Translations under genes and position numbers: made by a program
The notes under the pieces: generated by a model
What the model was told of the DNA's origin: nothing
Database searches by the model: none
What the model saw: only the letters and a program-made list of their open reading frames with translations
Shown here: positions 27,457-36,137 of the stretch, in pieces
Numbering within the stretch: the first letter of the stretch is position 1
Layout of the letters: every line of letters begins with the position of its first letter
Source: Micromonospora sp. WMMD1102
GTDB taxonomy: Bacteria > Actinomycetota > Actinomycetes > Mycobacteriales > Micromonosporaceae
Length of the DNA stretch: 64,000 nt
NCBI RefSeq assembly: GCF_029626265.1
Contig: NZ_JARUBN010000001.1
Coordinates: 496,001-560,000 of the forward strand
Direction: 5' to 3'

Positions 27457-28656
27457 TCAGCGGGATCGTCGCCTGACCAGCCAGCCGACGACGACGATCA
27501 CGACGAGGACGGCGCCGGCCGCGAACGGCCACCACGGCACCGACGAGTCGCCGTCCGGAGTCTCCGGGTTCGGTGCGGACAAGCGGAACGAGTACACCCG
27601 GTGTCCGGCGTTGTCGACGAGATAGCCGACGCCGGAGGCGCCCACGGCGACCGGACCGACCACCGGGCTGCCGGCCGCGTCGAGGGTGGCGACGGTGCCG
27701 AGTGCGGCGCCGTCGCCGAGTCGCAGCAGTGTCCGGGCCGACTGGTCGAGGGCGTAGACCTGGTCACCGGCGGCGCTGACGGCGGCGACGTTGTTCATCG
27801 GCGGCTCCGGCGGCGGCCAGTTCCCCGCCTCGGAAAGCTCCCACCGTGCGCCGTCGGGCTGGTCCGGCAGCGTGACCGTGCCGAGCTTGCCGCCGGCCAG
27901 CCGGTGCAGCACGAGCCCGTCGGCGATCCAGAGGTCACCGCTGCCGTCCACGGCGAGACTTCCGGGGCTCGGCACCGGGATCGTGGTGGCCTCCCCGCCC
28001 GCGGCGACGAGCTGGCTGTTCCCGTTCCCCGCCACCGTGTCGATGGTGCCGTCGGGCGTCACCGCCCGGACCCGGTGGTTGCGGACGTCCCCGACGTAGA
28101 CGGTGCCGTCGGGTGCGACGGCCAGACCGCCGAGCTGGCCGAAGGAGGCCCGAGCCGCCGGGCCCCCGTCGCCGACCGGACCCGGTACGCCGGTGCCGGC
28201 GACCACCGACAGCCGGCCGTCCGGAGCGAGCCGGAACACCCGGGCCAGGCCGGTGTCCGCGATGTAGAGCGTGTCGTCGCGACCGACCGCCAGGCTCTGC
28301 GGCAGCGCCAGGTCCACCTCCGTGCCGGACGTACCGTCGGTCACCTCCGTGCCGGGCGTGCCGGCCCGGCCGCTGCCGGCGACGGTCGAGATGGTGCCGT
28401 CCGGGGCTACCTTCCGGACCCGGCGGTTGCCGGCGTCGCTGAGGTAGACGGAGCCGTCGGCGGCCACCGCCACCCCGCCGGGACGGTCGAGCGCCGCCGC
28501 CGAGGCCGGACCGCCGTCCCCGGTCGCCCCGGCAGTTCCGGTACCGGCGAACACGTCGAGATCGACCGCCTCGCCGTACGCCGGAGGGGGCGGGACCAGA
28601 GCGGCCCCGATCACGAGCGCGGCGAGCGGCACGGCGACCCGGCGTGGTGAAAGCAT
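27457..28656 (-). CDS. Membrane-anchored NHL-repeat beta-propeller protein
   Basis: The protein is 399 aa from ATG 28656 (AAAGG 3 nt upstream). It has a signal peptide (ALVIGAALVPPPPAYG), then four or five NHL blades with the pattern LPQSLAVGRDDTLYIADTG / GGVAVAADGSVYLSDAGN / LGGLAVAPDGTVYVGDVRN and A-rich GDGGPA inserts, and a C-terminal TM (about 370-392) with an RRRSR end. NHL propellers outside the membrane bind ligands or proteins. It is first in a leftward set with two helical ESX-like proteins. Confidence 0.88.
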   Translation of the reverse strand: MLSPRRVAVPLAALVIGAALVPPPPAYGEAVDLDVFAGTGTAGATGDGGPASAAALDRPGGVAVAADGSVYLSDAGNRRVRKVAPDGTISTVAGSGRAGTPGTEVTDGTSGTEVDLALPQSLAVGRDDTLYIADTGLARVFRLAPDGRLSVVAGTGVPGPVGDGGPAARASFGQLGGLAVAPDGTVYVGDVRNHRVRAVTPDGTIDTVAGNGNSQLVAAGGEATTIPVPSPGSLAVDGSGDLWIADGLVLHRLAGGKLGTVTLPDQPDGARWELSEAGNWPPPEPPMNNVAAVSAAGDQVYALDQSARTLLRLGDGAALGTVATLDAAGSPVVGPVAVGASGVGYLVDNAGHRVYSFRLSAPNPETPDGDSSVPWWPFAAGAVLVVIVVVGWLVRRRSR

Positions 28657-28720
28657 GGACCTTTGTCTACCACAGCACACCGAGTGGTCGAATCCTCGTG
28701 CGTGGAAGGTTTATGGTTGC

Positions 28721-28763
28721 GCCGCCACACGCTTCCATCGAGCCGCCACACGCTTCCCATCGA
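28721..28763. repeat. 21/22-bp tandem repeat before the gene at 28774
   Basis: GCCGCCACACGCTTCCATCGA is followed by the same unit with one inserted C. It lies in the divergent gap between the NHL gene and the next rightward gene, directly upstream of that gene's ribosome site. It could be a paired operator. Confidence 0.85.
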
Positions 28764-28773
28764 AAGGAGCGAG

Positions 28774-29355
28774 ATGCCCCACATCGGCGAGTACCTCGAC
28801 AACATGGTTGTCACGGTGGACTCTCCCGACGAGCGCATCCGGGCACGCGTCTCCAACTATCACGACGTGGAGATCACCTTCGCGCCCGGCGCCTTCGACA
28901 GGTACGACGAGGAGCAGCTCGGCCACCAGCTCGGCCGGCTGGGGCTGACCACCTGGGTGGCGTACCACCGAGCCCGCTCCGAGGCGTACCGGCTGTCCCA
29001 GGGGCTCAGCTCCGACGAACTCGCCGACGCCGAGCGGCCCAGCGACGACCCGTACCGGCGGCAGTACGAAGTGGAGCTGAACGCCATCGAGGGCGAGGGT
29101 GTCTCGACCGGTGGTGCGGTGCGGGTCCGCACCTACGGGCTGATGCAGTGGAACGTCGACATCGAGCCGGGCAGCATCCGGCGACTCGGCGAGACGGCCT
29201 TCCTGGCCGAGCTGCACTCCGCGATGAAATCGCTGCTCAGTGACCGGGAAATGAAGATCATCGGCCTGAAGTCGGAGTACTTCGACATCGGCATTCCCCG
29301 GCAGTGGCGGGAGCTGATGACCGAGCTGCGGACCCGCAACCGGAACCGCCGCTGA
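28774..29355 (+). CDS. Conserved actinobacterial protein, type VII-associated in type, unknown function
   Basis: The protein is 193 aa, and GAAAGGAG 5 nt upstream of ATG 28774 fixes the start. It has an N-terminal beta-rich domain (VVTVDSPDERIRARVSNYHD then VEITFAPGAFDRYDE) with a helix, and a C-terminal domain RVRTYGLMQWNVDIEPG then FLAELHSAMKSLLSDREMKI. The N-terminal pattern recalls YbaB/EspG-like proteins found near actinobacterial secretion loci; that link is tentative. It is divergent from the NHL gene and precedes the NACHT gene by 11 bp. Confidence 0.6.
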   Translation: MPHIGEYLDNMVVTVDSPDERIRARVSNYHDVEITFAPGAFDRYDEEQLGHQLGRLGLTTWVAYHRARSEAYRLSQGLSSDELADAERPSDDPYRRQYEVELNAIEGEGVSTGGAVRVRTYGLMQWNVDIEPGSIRRLGETAFLAELHSAMKSLLSDREMKIIGLKSEYFDIGIPRQWRELMTELRTRNRNRR

Positions 29356-29366
29356 GCCGCGCCGGT

Positions 29367-31583
29367 ATGGGGAAGCTCGACAACCAGTGGAAATGGTGGC
29401 AACGGCTCGCCGGTGCCGCCTTTGTCGTAGCCGCAGCAGCATTCTTCGGCTTCCTCGCTCTCGGTTCCGAACAGCGGCTAGACCGCACGGACAAGCTGGC
29501 CAGCGTCGGTAGCCTGGTACTGACAGCCGTGGGCCTCGGCGTCAGCGTTGCGGCCATGCGGTTCAGCCGGCGACCGGCGAACGTGTCCACCGACCCGTCG
29601 GCCATGCTGAGCGCTGCGGCCGAGGATCTTGCCCGTCTTGTCGGACGCCAGTGGGAACGGGAGGCGGCGATCCGCCTGCTGCGCCCGGCGGCGCTACGAG
29701 TCCGTTGGTCGTCAACTACGCGTCGCGTCGGGCCGTCGGCCGCGGAGATCCTTGGTCCCGGTGTGGTCGCGGGGCGGCCGGTACGCCTTCGGTTGCATGG
29801 TGACGTGACCGCGATAGTGGCGGCCTTCCGGCAACTTCCCGCGCGGCAGCTGGTGGTCATCGGCGGACCGGGGGCTGGTAAGTCGGCGCTTGCGGTCCTG
29901 CTTACGGTTGGGTTGTGTCGAGAGTGGATACCGGGGGAACCGGTGCCGGTTCTGCTCAACCCCGCCTCCTGGAACCCGCGCCGTCAACATTTTGACGATT
30001 GGCTGGCCGATTGCCTCGTTGAGCAGTATCAATTTCTGCGCGCGCAGGACCGATACGGCTTGAATTCGGCGATGCGGCTGGTAGATCAGGGTCGGGTCCT
30101 TCCTGTCTTGGATGGACTGGATGAGATGCCCGTTGGCGTGCACGTCTCCGCTGTCAGGGCGCTGACAGACGCGGTGGGGCCGAGTCGTCCCCTTGTAGTG
30201 ACCTGCCGAGCTGATGAATACGAGGCTGCAGTAGATGCGATTGGCAATCCATTGGGACGTGCGGCGGTGGTCGAGATCGAGCCGGTCACCGCTGGCGATG
30301 CGATGGAGTACCTGCCAACGGGGCAACCCGAGGGCCCACGTAGGTGGGCGTCGGTGCTCGCAGAATTGAAGGAGCATCCCGGAGGGGCGTTGGCCCAGAC
30401 GCTGTCGACTCCCTTGATGGTGTACCTCGCGCGAACGGCCTACGCGTCTCCCAGCGCCGATCCGTCTGATTTGATCGGCCACTCCGACGTAGCCGTCATC
30501 GAAACTCGTCTGCTGAACGCCTACCTGCCGGCCATCTACCGGCAGGAACCAGCTTGGAGAAAAAATGCCGCACGCGTGCCGCTGTCCGCGTATCCGCTTG
30601 AGAAATCCGAGCGTTGGTTGTCGTTCCTTGCCTCGCATCTGGAGCGCCAGGGCAACGCTGACCTCGCTTGGTGGAGGCTCATCCGTGCGGTCCCCCACTA
30701 CAAGCCAGCTTTGGGTTTGATCTTTGGTTCAGGAATGGGACTCGGTTTCGGGATTGGGATAGGGCTGGTCTTCGATGGGTCACAGGGAGTTCTGGCGTGG
30801 CTTGGCTTCACGCTTGGCTTTGCGCTCCCGGCGGGGCTGTGGTTTTCTGACGGCTCACCGAGCCGCGTGCGATTCCGGCTGTGGCGACTGCTGTTCAGCC
30901 TATTTGCCGGCCTCGTCGTGGGATACTTACATGGGCTGACATCGGGGCTCAGTCTGCGGGTCAGTCTGCTTATCGGACTCGGGTTCGCGCTCGGATCCGG
31001 CTTGTTGTTCGGGTTCGGGGCCAAGGCCACGGAGACGGAACTCTTCGGCCCGCACTCGACGCTTCGTGATGACCGAACCGTCTTTCTGGCGATTGGGCTT
31101 GTGGGCGGGGTGATAGTGGGTCTTGCATACGGGAGCGGAATGGCTGCTCTTCCAGTGCCGTTACCTGGGCCGGCCGCAGTGCTCATGTTGGGCCTGTTCT
31201 CCGGCGTCGGGCTCGGACTGGCGCCCCGACTGCTGTTTGACCGAATATCCCGCCACATAGGTGTCGTTGGGCTCCGTCCCGGCACCGGGAGTGCATGGGT
31301 GCGATTCGTCATAGCCCGATCGTGGCTTGCCGCGCGCGGGAAGCTTCCCTGGTCTTTGATGCGTTTTTTGAGGGACGCTCATGCACGGGGGGTGCTACGA
31401 CAGGTCGGAGCTGTCTATCAGTTCCGACACTCCCGGCTTCAGGAGCATCTGGACCGGACAGGGCAGCTCACACCCCAGCCGGCAACTCCGCGCCGGCTGG
31501 TTCGGCGCCGGCCGGCGGTCGGGCGCGGCGGCGGATCAGCTCGGCGGCCAGCAGCGCCACGCCGGCCGAGGCGATCTCGCTGA
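29367..31583 (+). CDS. Membrane NACHT-domain NTPase with overrun C-terminus
   Basis: A 738-aa protein with two N-terminal TM helices (about residues 10-32 and 42-62), a NACHT domain with Walker A VIGGPGAGKSALAVLL (about 164-179) and Walker B VLPVLDGLDEM (about 245-255), then a C-terminal region with about six Gly/Leu-rich TM helices (about 448-640). Codon use and G+C are clearly lower than in neighbours (for example around 30700-31250), suggesting transfer. The last ~39 residues are Arg/Pro-rich and encoded antisense to the convergent membrane gene, so the original stop seems lost. NACHT proteins often act in stress or phage response; that role is inferred. Confidence 0.85.
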   Translation: MGKLDNQWKWWQRLAGAAFVVAAAAFFGFLALGSEQRLDRTDKLASVGSLVLTAVGLGVSVAAMRFSRRPANVSTDPSAMLSAAAEDLARLVGRQWEREAAIRLLRPAALRVRWSSTTRRVGPSAAEILGPGVVAGRPVRLRLHGDVTAIVAAFRQLPARQLVVIGGPGAGKSALAVLLTVGLCREWIPGEPVPVLLNPASWNPRRQHFDDWLADCLVEQYQFLRAQDRYGLNSAMRLVDQGRVLPVLDGLDEMPVGVHVSAVRALTDAVGPSRPLVVTCRADEYEAAVDAIGNPLGRAAVVEIEPVTAGDAMEYLPTGQPEGPRRWASVLAELKEHPGGALAQTLSTPLMVYLARTAYASPSADPSDLIGHSDVAVIETRLLNAYLPAIYRQEPAWRKNAARVPLSAYPLEKSERWLSFLASHLERQGNADLAWWRLIRAVPHYKPALGLIFGSGMGLGFGIGIGLVFDGSQGVLAWLGFTLGFALPAGLWFSDGSPSRVRFRLWRLLFSLFAGLVVGYLHGLTSGLSLRVSLLIGLGFALGSGLLFGFGAKATETELFGPHSTLRDDRTVFLAIGLVGGVIVGLAYGSGMAALPVPLPGPAAVLMLGLFSGVGLGLAPRLLFDRISRHIGVVGLRPGTGSAWVRFVIARSWLAARGKLPWSLMRFLRDAHARGVLRQVGAVYQFRHSRLQEHLDRTGQLTPQPATPRRLVRRRPAVGRGGGSARRPAAPRRPRRSR

Positions 31584-32448
31584 CCGTGCAGATCAGCCGG
31601 CTGACCAGCACCACGGCCCCGGCGGTGGGCAGCGGCAGCAGTCCGGTCAGTGCCACCATCAGGATGCCCTCGCGCACCCCGATGCCGTCGGGGACGAAGA
31701 CCACGAAACTGCCGACCACGGCAGCCAGCCCGAACGCGCCGACGCAGACCGGGAACGAGGCTGCCGGCGGGGCGCCGGCAGCGACCGCCACCAGCCAGAA
31801 CTGGAGGCCGGCGACCAGCCAGGAGACCGCCTGGGCCGCGATCGCGTACCGCAGGTCGCGGTGCCCGGCCGGTGCGGGTGCGGGCCGGCGCAGCAGCCGG
31901 GCCAGCGCCGCCGCCCAGCGGTTGGCCAGCTCGGGCCGGACCGCGCAGGCCAGCACCGGCAGCGCGGCCAGCAGCAGCCAGCCACCCCGCCCGCCGAGCA
32001 CGCTCGGCGCGGCGATCAGCCCGACGGTGAGCCCGGTCAGCGACATCACCGCGATGTTCAGCACGTAGACCGTGGCCATCCGGGCCGGGGTCACCCCGGC
32101 GGTCCGACCCATCCTGATGTTGGCGATCAGTGCCCAGAACCGGCCCGGCACGAACTTCGTGATCATGCCGACGAAGAAGATCCGGGCGGCGGTCCAGACC
32201 CCGACCGGCGAGCCGAGGCCGGCGAGCAGGTGGCGCCAGGAGAGCATCCCGAGCACCAGCCCCACCGAGTTGACCAGCAGGGCGAGCCCGAGCAGGCCCA
32301 ACTCGCCCGCCCCGGTCAGGTCGCGTACGGCGGCCCAGTCCGCGTCGCGCAGCGCGATCGCGATGCCGACCACCAGGGCGACTCCGAAGAGTACGGTGGC
32401 GACCCGGCGCAGCACGCCGAGGCGTACCCGGAGGGTGTCGGCGGTCAT
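31468..32448 (-). CDS. LPG-synthase-TM-domain family membrane protein (flippase-like)
   Basis: The protein is 326 aa from ATG 32448, which overlaps the GT2 stop (ATGA). It has about eight TM helices and the family pattern: NSVGLVLGMLSWRHLLAGLG, IFFVGMITKFVPGRFWALI, GVTPARMATVYVLN, FVVFVPDGIGVREGILMVAL. These UPF0104/LPG_synthase_TM proteins are found next to glycosyltransferases and are linked to lipid or polyprenyl-phosphate substrate handling. Its 3' end overlaps the NACHT tail by 116 bp. Confidence 0.88.
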   Translation of the reverse strand: MTADTLRVRLGVLRRVATVLFGVALVVGIAIALRDADWAAVRDLTGAGELGLLGLALLVNSVGLVLGMLSWRHLLAGLGSPVGVWTAARIFFVGMITKFVPGRFWALIANIRMGRTAGVTPARMATVYVLNIAVMSLTGLTVGLIAAPSVLGGRGGWLLLAALPVLACAVRPELANRWAAALARLLRRPAPAPAGHRDLRYAIAAQAVSWLVAGLQFWLVAVAAGAPPAASFPVCVGAFGLAAVVGSFVVFVPDGIGVREGILMVALTGLLPLPTAGAVVLVSRLICTVSEIASAGVALLAAELIRRRARPPAGAEPAGAELPAGV

Positions 32449-33671
32449 CGGAGGGCTCCCGGCGCGACCCGGGCGGGTGCGGCGGAGCCGGCCGTCCGCC
32501 AGCGCCACGGTGCGGCCAGCAACCGGAGCAGTCCGACCCCGGTGCCGCACACCGTCGCGGCGGTCAGCAGGAAGTGCAGCCCGGCGAAACGGCCGGCGAA
32601 GCGGACGCCCCGGACCCGGCGGACGAAGCCGAGCAGGTCCCGGTTCGCGGCCAGAAACGCGGCGGCGGCCAGCACCGGCAGGCCGAGCAGCGCCAGCGAC
32701 AGCGCGGGCAGACCGAGCAGCGGCAACGGGGCGCCGGAATCGAGCAGCGGGGACGCCGCACCCGTGCCGGGCAACAGCAGTGCCAGCAGCGGCAGCGGCA
32801 GGCTGGCCAGGGTGGCCGCGCAGCTCAGCACCGCCGCCGGGCCGAGCGCGTCGGTGCGGGCGGTGGCCACCCCGGCCCGCCCGCCCCGGCGCAGGCCCCG
32901 GGCCAGGTTGACCGCGAAGAGGGTGGCCCGGCGGTACTGCTCGCGCAGCAGCGGCCGGAGCCGGTCCACGTCGTCGTGCCGGCCGACCATTTCGGCGCTC
33001 ATCAGGATCCGGGTCCCGGCCGGCAGCCGGGTGCCGAACTCGACGTCCTCGCCGTCCCGCAGCCCCTCGTCGAAGCCGCCGACCCGGTCGAAGACCTCCC
33101 GCCGGACGGCGGTGAGCGCGAAGAGCGTCACCGTGACCGGCCCGGCGGCCCGGCGTCGCCAGAAATGCTCGTAGAGCGTCTTGTACTCCTCGACCGGTCC
33201 GTCGGCGAAGAGCGGCTCCCGGTCGTAGATGCCCTGCACCAGCGCGCACTCCGGGTCACCGGCCAGCACCCGCAGCGCGGAACGCAGCGCGTCCGGGGCG
33301 AGCGCGATGTCCGAGTCGACGAAGAAGAGCACGTCGCCCCGGCTGGCCGCGGCGCCGGTGTTCCGGGCCGCCGACACGCCCCGGTTGACCGGCGCGACGA
33401 TCAGCCGGCAGGGATAGCGGCGGGCGATCGCGGCCGAGTCGTCGGAGCTGGCGTCGTCCACCACGATCACCTCCAGCGGCGGGTGCGACTGGGCGTAGAC
33501 GGCGTCCAGGCAGGCGGCGAGGGTCTTCGCCGAGTGGTAGCTGGGGACGACCACCGAGACCGTGCCGGCACTCGTGTCCAGCGCGCTCGTGTCCGGCGCG
33601 TTCCTGTCCACTGCGTTCGTGTCCGGCGCGTTCGTGTCCACTGCGTTCGTGTCCATCGCGTTCGTGTCCAC
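32445..33671 (-). CDS. GT2-family membrane glycosyltransferase with repetitive N-terminus
   Basis: A 408-aa protein. The N-terminus is a DTNA/DTSA repeat (residues 1-35) encoded by 15-bp tandem units at about 33572-33675; GTG 33671 has AAAGG 10 nt upstream, and ATG 33656 is possible. The catalytic domain shows SVVVPSYHSAKTL, VIVVDDASSDDS (nucleotide-binding), RGVSAARNTGAAASRGDVLF, DSD (about 115) and GLRDGEDVEFGTRL with HDD (about 215). Three or so hydrophobic segments follow. Transfer of a sugar from an NDP or polyprenyl donor is expected. It is a paralogue of the divergent gene at 33847. Confidence 0.93.
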   Translation of the reverse strand: MDTNAMDTNAVDTNAPDTNAVDRNAPDTSALDTSAGTVSVVVPSYHSAKTLAACLDAVYAQSHPPLEVIVVDDASSDDSAAIARRYPCRLIVAPVNRGVSAARNTGAAASRGDVLFFVDSDIALAPDALRSALRVLAGDPECALVQGIYDREPLFADGPVEEYKTLYEHFWRRRAAGPVTVTLFALTAVRREVFDRVGGFDEGLRDGEDVEFGTRLPAGTRILMSAEMVGRHDDVDRLRPLLREQYRRATLFAVNLARGLRRGGRAGVATARTDALGPAAVLSCAATLASLPLPLLALLLPGTGAASPLLDSGAPLPLLGLPALSLALLGLPVLAAAAFLAANRDLLGFVRRVRGVRFAGRFAGLHFLLTAATVCGTGVGLLRLLAAPWRWRTAGSAAPARVAPGALR

Positions 33672-33747
33672 TGCGTTCGGGCCTTTCGATCGGGACGCCG
33701 GGCGGTCCGTCGAGCGAGACGCTAGGCGGGCGACCTGGGCCGGGCCG

Positions 33748-33838
33748 GGTAGTCGGGCTGGAGGAAACCCCTAGCGCGCACCGTCACCGGCGGCGACGGT
33801 CGGTAGTCGGGGAGGACTCCACCATCGGCGGCTAGCGT
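33748..33838 (+). promoter_or_regulatory. Promoter with two GGTAGTCGGG elements and -10 TAGCGT
   Basis: GGTAGTCGGG occurs at 33748-33757 and 33802-33811. A TANNNT box, TAGCGT, at 33833-33838 is 8 nt from ATG 33847, and there is no ribosome site, so translation may be leaderless. The same element (GGTAGTCGAG) stands before the EEP gene at 45305, pointing to a shared regulator. Confidence 0.5.
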
Positions 33839-33846
33839 CCGCGACC

Positions 33847-34923
33847 ATGACTGGAACCAGGACCGGAATCAGCGGTACGGCCTCCGGGCCACTCACCGTC
33901 TCCGTGGTCGTACCCTGCTACAACGCGGCGCGGACCCTGCGCGCCTGCCTGCGGTCGGTACTGGCGCAGACGTACCGGCCGGTGGAGGTGCTCCTCGTCG
34001 ACGACGGCAGCACCGACGAGTCCCGGGAGATCGCGGCCGAACTCGGCTGCCAGGTGCTGCGCCAACCGGAGAACCGGGGCGTCTCGGCAGCCCGCAACGC
34101 CGGGGTCGCCGCCACCAGGGGCGAGGTGGTCTTCTTCCTCGACTCCGACGTGGCCCTCGCCCCGGACGCCCTCGGCAACGCCGTCGACATCCTGGCGACG
34201 AACCCGACGGTCGGCGCGGTGCACGGGACGTACGACACCGAGCCGCTTGTCGACGACGGGCCGGTGGAGCGGTACCGCATCCTGCACGCGGTGCACTGGC
34301 GGCGGCGGCACGTCGGCGAGGTGCGTACCGTCATCTTCGCGCTGGCGGCGCTGCGCCGGAACGTACTCCGGGCGGTCGGTCCGCTGCACGAGGGGCTGCG
34401 CGACTGCGAGGACGTGGAGTACAGCAGCCGGCTGGCCCGGCACACCCGGGTGGTACTCACCGGCTCCGTGGTCGGCCGGCACGACGACGGCAGCCGGCTC
34501 TGGCCGATCCTGACCGAGCAGTGGCGCCGGGCCGTTCCGTTGGTCCCGCTGGCCCTGGCCGCCGGCCGGACCGACGGCGTACGCCTGGAGCGGGCCAACC
34601 ACCCGCTCGGGGTGCTCGCCGCCGCGCTGCTGCTGGGCAGCCTGCCGCTCGCCGCCCTCGCCCCGCTGCTCGCCCCGGCGTACGCGGGCTGGCTGGCGGT
34701 CCTGCCGGCGGTGCTGGCGCTGGCGTTCTGCGTGGCCGACCCGGCGCTGCCCCGCTTCGTGTACGCCCAGCGCGGCCCGCGGTTCACCGCCTTCTTCCTC
34801 GGCGTGCACCTGCTGGTGCACCTGGTGCTGGTGGCCGGGATGGCGGTCGGTGCGCTGCGCTGGCTGGTCCGGCCCCGGCACCTCGCCCGGCCCGCCCCGG
34901 CGACCGTCTCGGGCCGGGCCTGA
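33847..34923 (+). CDS. GT2-family membrane glycosyltransferase
   Basis: A 358-aa protein with the GT-A fold motifs SVVVPCYNAARTL (about residues 19-31), VLLVDDGSTDES, NRGVSAARNAGVAATRGE, FFLDSD (about 98-103) and LHEGLRDCEDVEYSSRL with HDD (about 200), followed by hydrophobic helices near the C-terminus. It closely parallels the leftward GT2 at 32445, so one arose by duplication. Its stop overlaps the next start by one base (TGATG). It lacks the repetitive N-terminus of its paralogue. Confidence 0.94.
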   Translation: MTGTRTGISGTASGPLTVSVVVPCYNAARTLRACLRSVLAQTYRPVEVLLVDDGSTDESREIAAELGCQVLRQPENRGVSAARNAGVAATRGEVVFFLDSDVALAPDALGNAVDILATNPTVGAVHGTYDTEPLVDDGPVERYRILHAVHWRRRHVGEVRTVIFALAALRRNVLRAVGPLHEGLRDCEDVEYSSRLARHTRVVLTGSVVGRHDDGSRLWPILTEQWRRAVPLVPLALAAGRTDGVRLERANHPLGVLAAALLLGSLPLAALAPLLAPAYAGWLAVLPAVLALAFCVADPALPRFVYAQRGPRFTAFFLGVHLLVHLVLVAGMAVGALRWLVRPRHLARPAPATVSGRA

Positions 34924-36098
34924 TGCTGCCCGACCTCGACACCTCCCGCCCACCGTCGGCCACCCCGCCGCCCGGCCCCGCCGGCACGGCGCCGGCTGGT
35001 GCCGCGCCGGGCGTGGGTGGTGCTGGGCGGTGGTGTCTCGGTACCCGGCTGCTGGTCGGCGGCGGGCTCGGCTGGGCGGTGCTCCTGCTGCTGCACGCGC
35101 TCCTGAGTGGACGGTGGTGGTTCTGGCTGCTGGTCGAGACCGTCCCGCCGATCCTGCTGCTGGTGGTGCCGCTGGTGCTGCTCGGCGCGGTGCCGCTGGC
35201 CGCCCGGCCGGTGCGCGCGCCGATGCTGGTGCTGTTGGTCGCCACCCTGCTGTTCGGCGCACCCCGGTCCGGGCTGACCCCGGCCGCGCCACTGCCCGAT
35301 CCGGCGACCCCGCCGGACGCCGTCCGGGTCTTCTCCTGGAACCCGGAGTACTGGGACCAGGACGACGACCCGGACCGGTTCTACGCCTACCTGAGGGCGC
35401 AGCGGGCCGACGTCTACCTGTTGCAGGAGTACCTGCACTACACCGACCGCCCGGTACGCATCGACGCGCTGGACCGGCTGCGGGCCGAGTTCCCCGGCTA
35501 TCAGGTGGTGGTCGGCAGTGAACTTGTCACCCTCTCCCGGCTGCCGGTGCTGGCCAGCCGGACGGTCGACGCCAGCGGCTGGCTCTCGGCCGCCGACGGC
35601 AGCACCCCGCCGCCCGGCACGGACTGGCCGGAGTACTGGACCAGCAAGACGCTCCGGACCGACGTGCGGGTCGGTGCCGCGGTGGTGTCGTTCTACAACG
35701 TGCACCTGGCGGTCCAGGTGGAGATCGACCGCAGCCCGTTGCGGGCCGACTTCTACGAATTCGTCCGCAGCCAATTCAACCGCCGGGACGCCCACCTGCG
35801 CGCCCTGCACGCCGACCTGGCCGCGAACCCGCACCGGGTACTGCTCAGCGGCGACCTGAACTCGACAAGCCTCATGCGCGACCTGCGGCGGATCGGCGCC
35901 GGGCTGCGCCGGCACGACCCGACCGCCGGCTCCCCGCTGCCGGCGAGCTGGCCGACCCGGGGCGTACCGCTGCCCCGGCTGTGGCGGCTCGACTGGACCT
36001 TCAGCCGGGGCGCGCTGACCGTGCACGAGTACCGGCTGACCGGCGACGACGGGCTCTCCGACCACAGTGCACAGCAGCTGGCGATCTCCGTGCACTGA
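34923..36098 (+). CDS. Membrane-anchored EEP-superfamily phosphatase (VanJ-like architecture)
   Basis: A 391-aa protein. Three TM helices (about residues 40-60, 68-88, 96-116) precede an endonuclease/exonuclease/phosphatase domain: RVFSWNPEYW (metal Asn), YLLQEYLH (Glu), FYNVHLAVQ, LLSGDLNST (Asp/Asn) and LSDHSAQQL (Asp-His pair). TM-anchored EEP proteins such as VanJ act outside the membrane on polyprenyl or lipid phosphates, which fits a GT/UbiA cluster. A DNase role is unlikely. It is a paralogue of the gene at 45305 and is coupled to the GT2 gene by a one-base overlap. Confidence 0.88.
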   Translation: MLPDLDTSRPPSATPPPGPAGTAPAGAAPGVGGAGRWCLGTRLLVGGGLGWAVLLLLHALLSGRWWFWLLVETVPPILLLVVPLVLLGAVPLAARPVRAPMLVLLVATLLFGAPRSGLTPAAPLPDPATPPDAVRVFSWNPEYWDQDDDPDRFYAYLRAQRADVYLLQEYLHYTDRPVRIDALDRLRAEFPGYQVVVGSELVTLSRLPVLASRTVDASGWLSAADGSTPPPGTDWPEYWTSKTLRTDVRVGAAVVSFYNVHLAVQVEIDRSPLRADFYEFVRSQFNRRDAHLRALHADLAANPHRVLLSGDLNSTSLMRDLRRIGAGLRRHDPTAGSPLPASWPTRGVPLPRLWRLDWTFSRGALTVHEYRLTGDDGLSDHSAQQLAISVH

Positions 36099-36137
36099 TC
36101 CCGACTCCCTCACCCATGACACACATTGGAGGTCACG

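Noticed and set aside
34923..36098. DNA endonuclease function for the EEP gene
   Set aside because: The N-terminal TM helices place the domain outside the membrane and resemble VanJ-type phosphatases, so a DNase call is unsupported.
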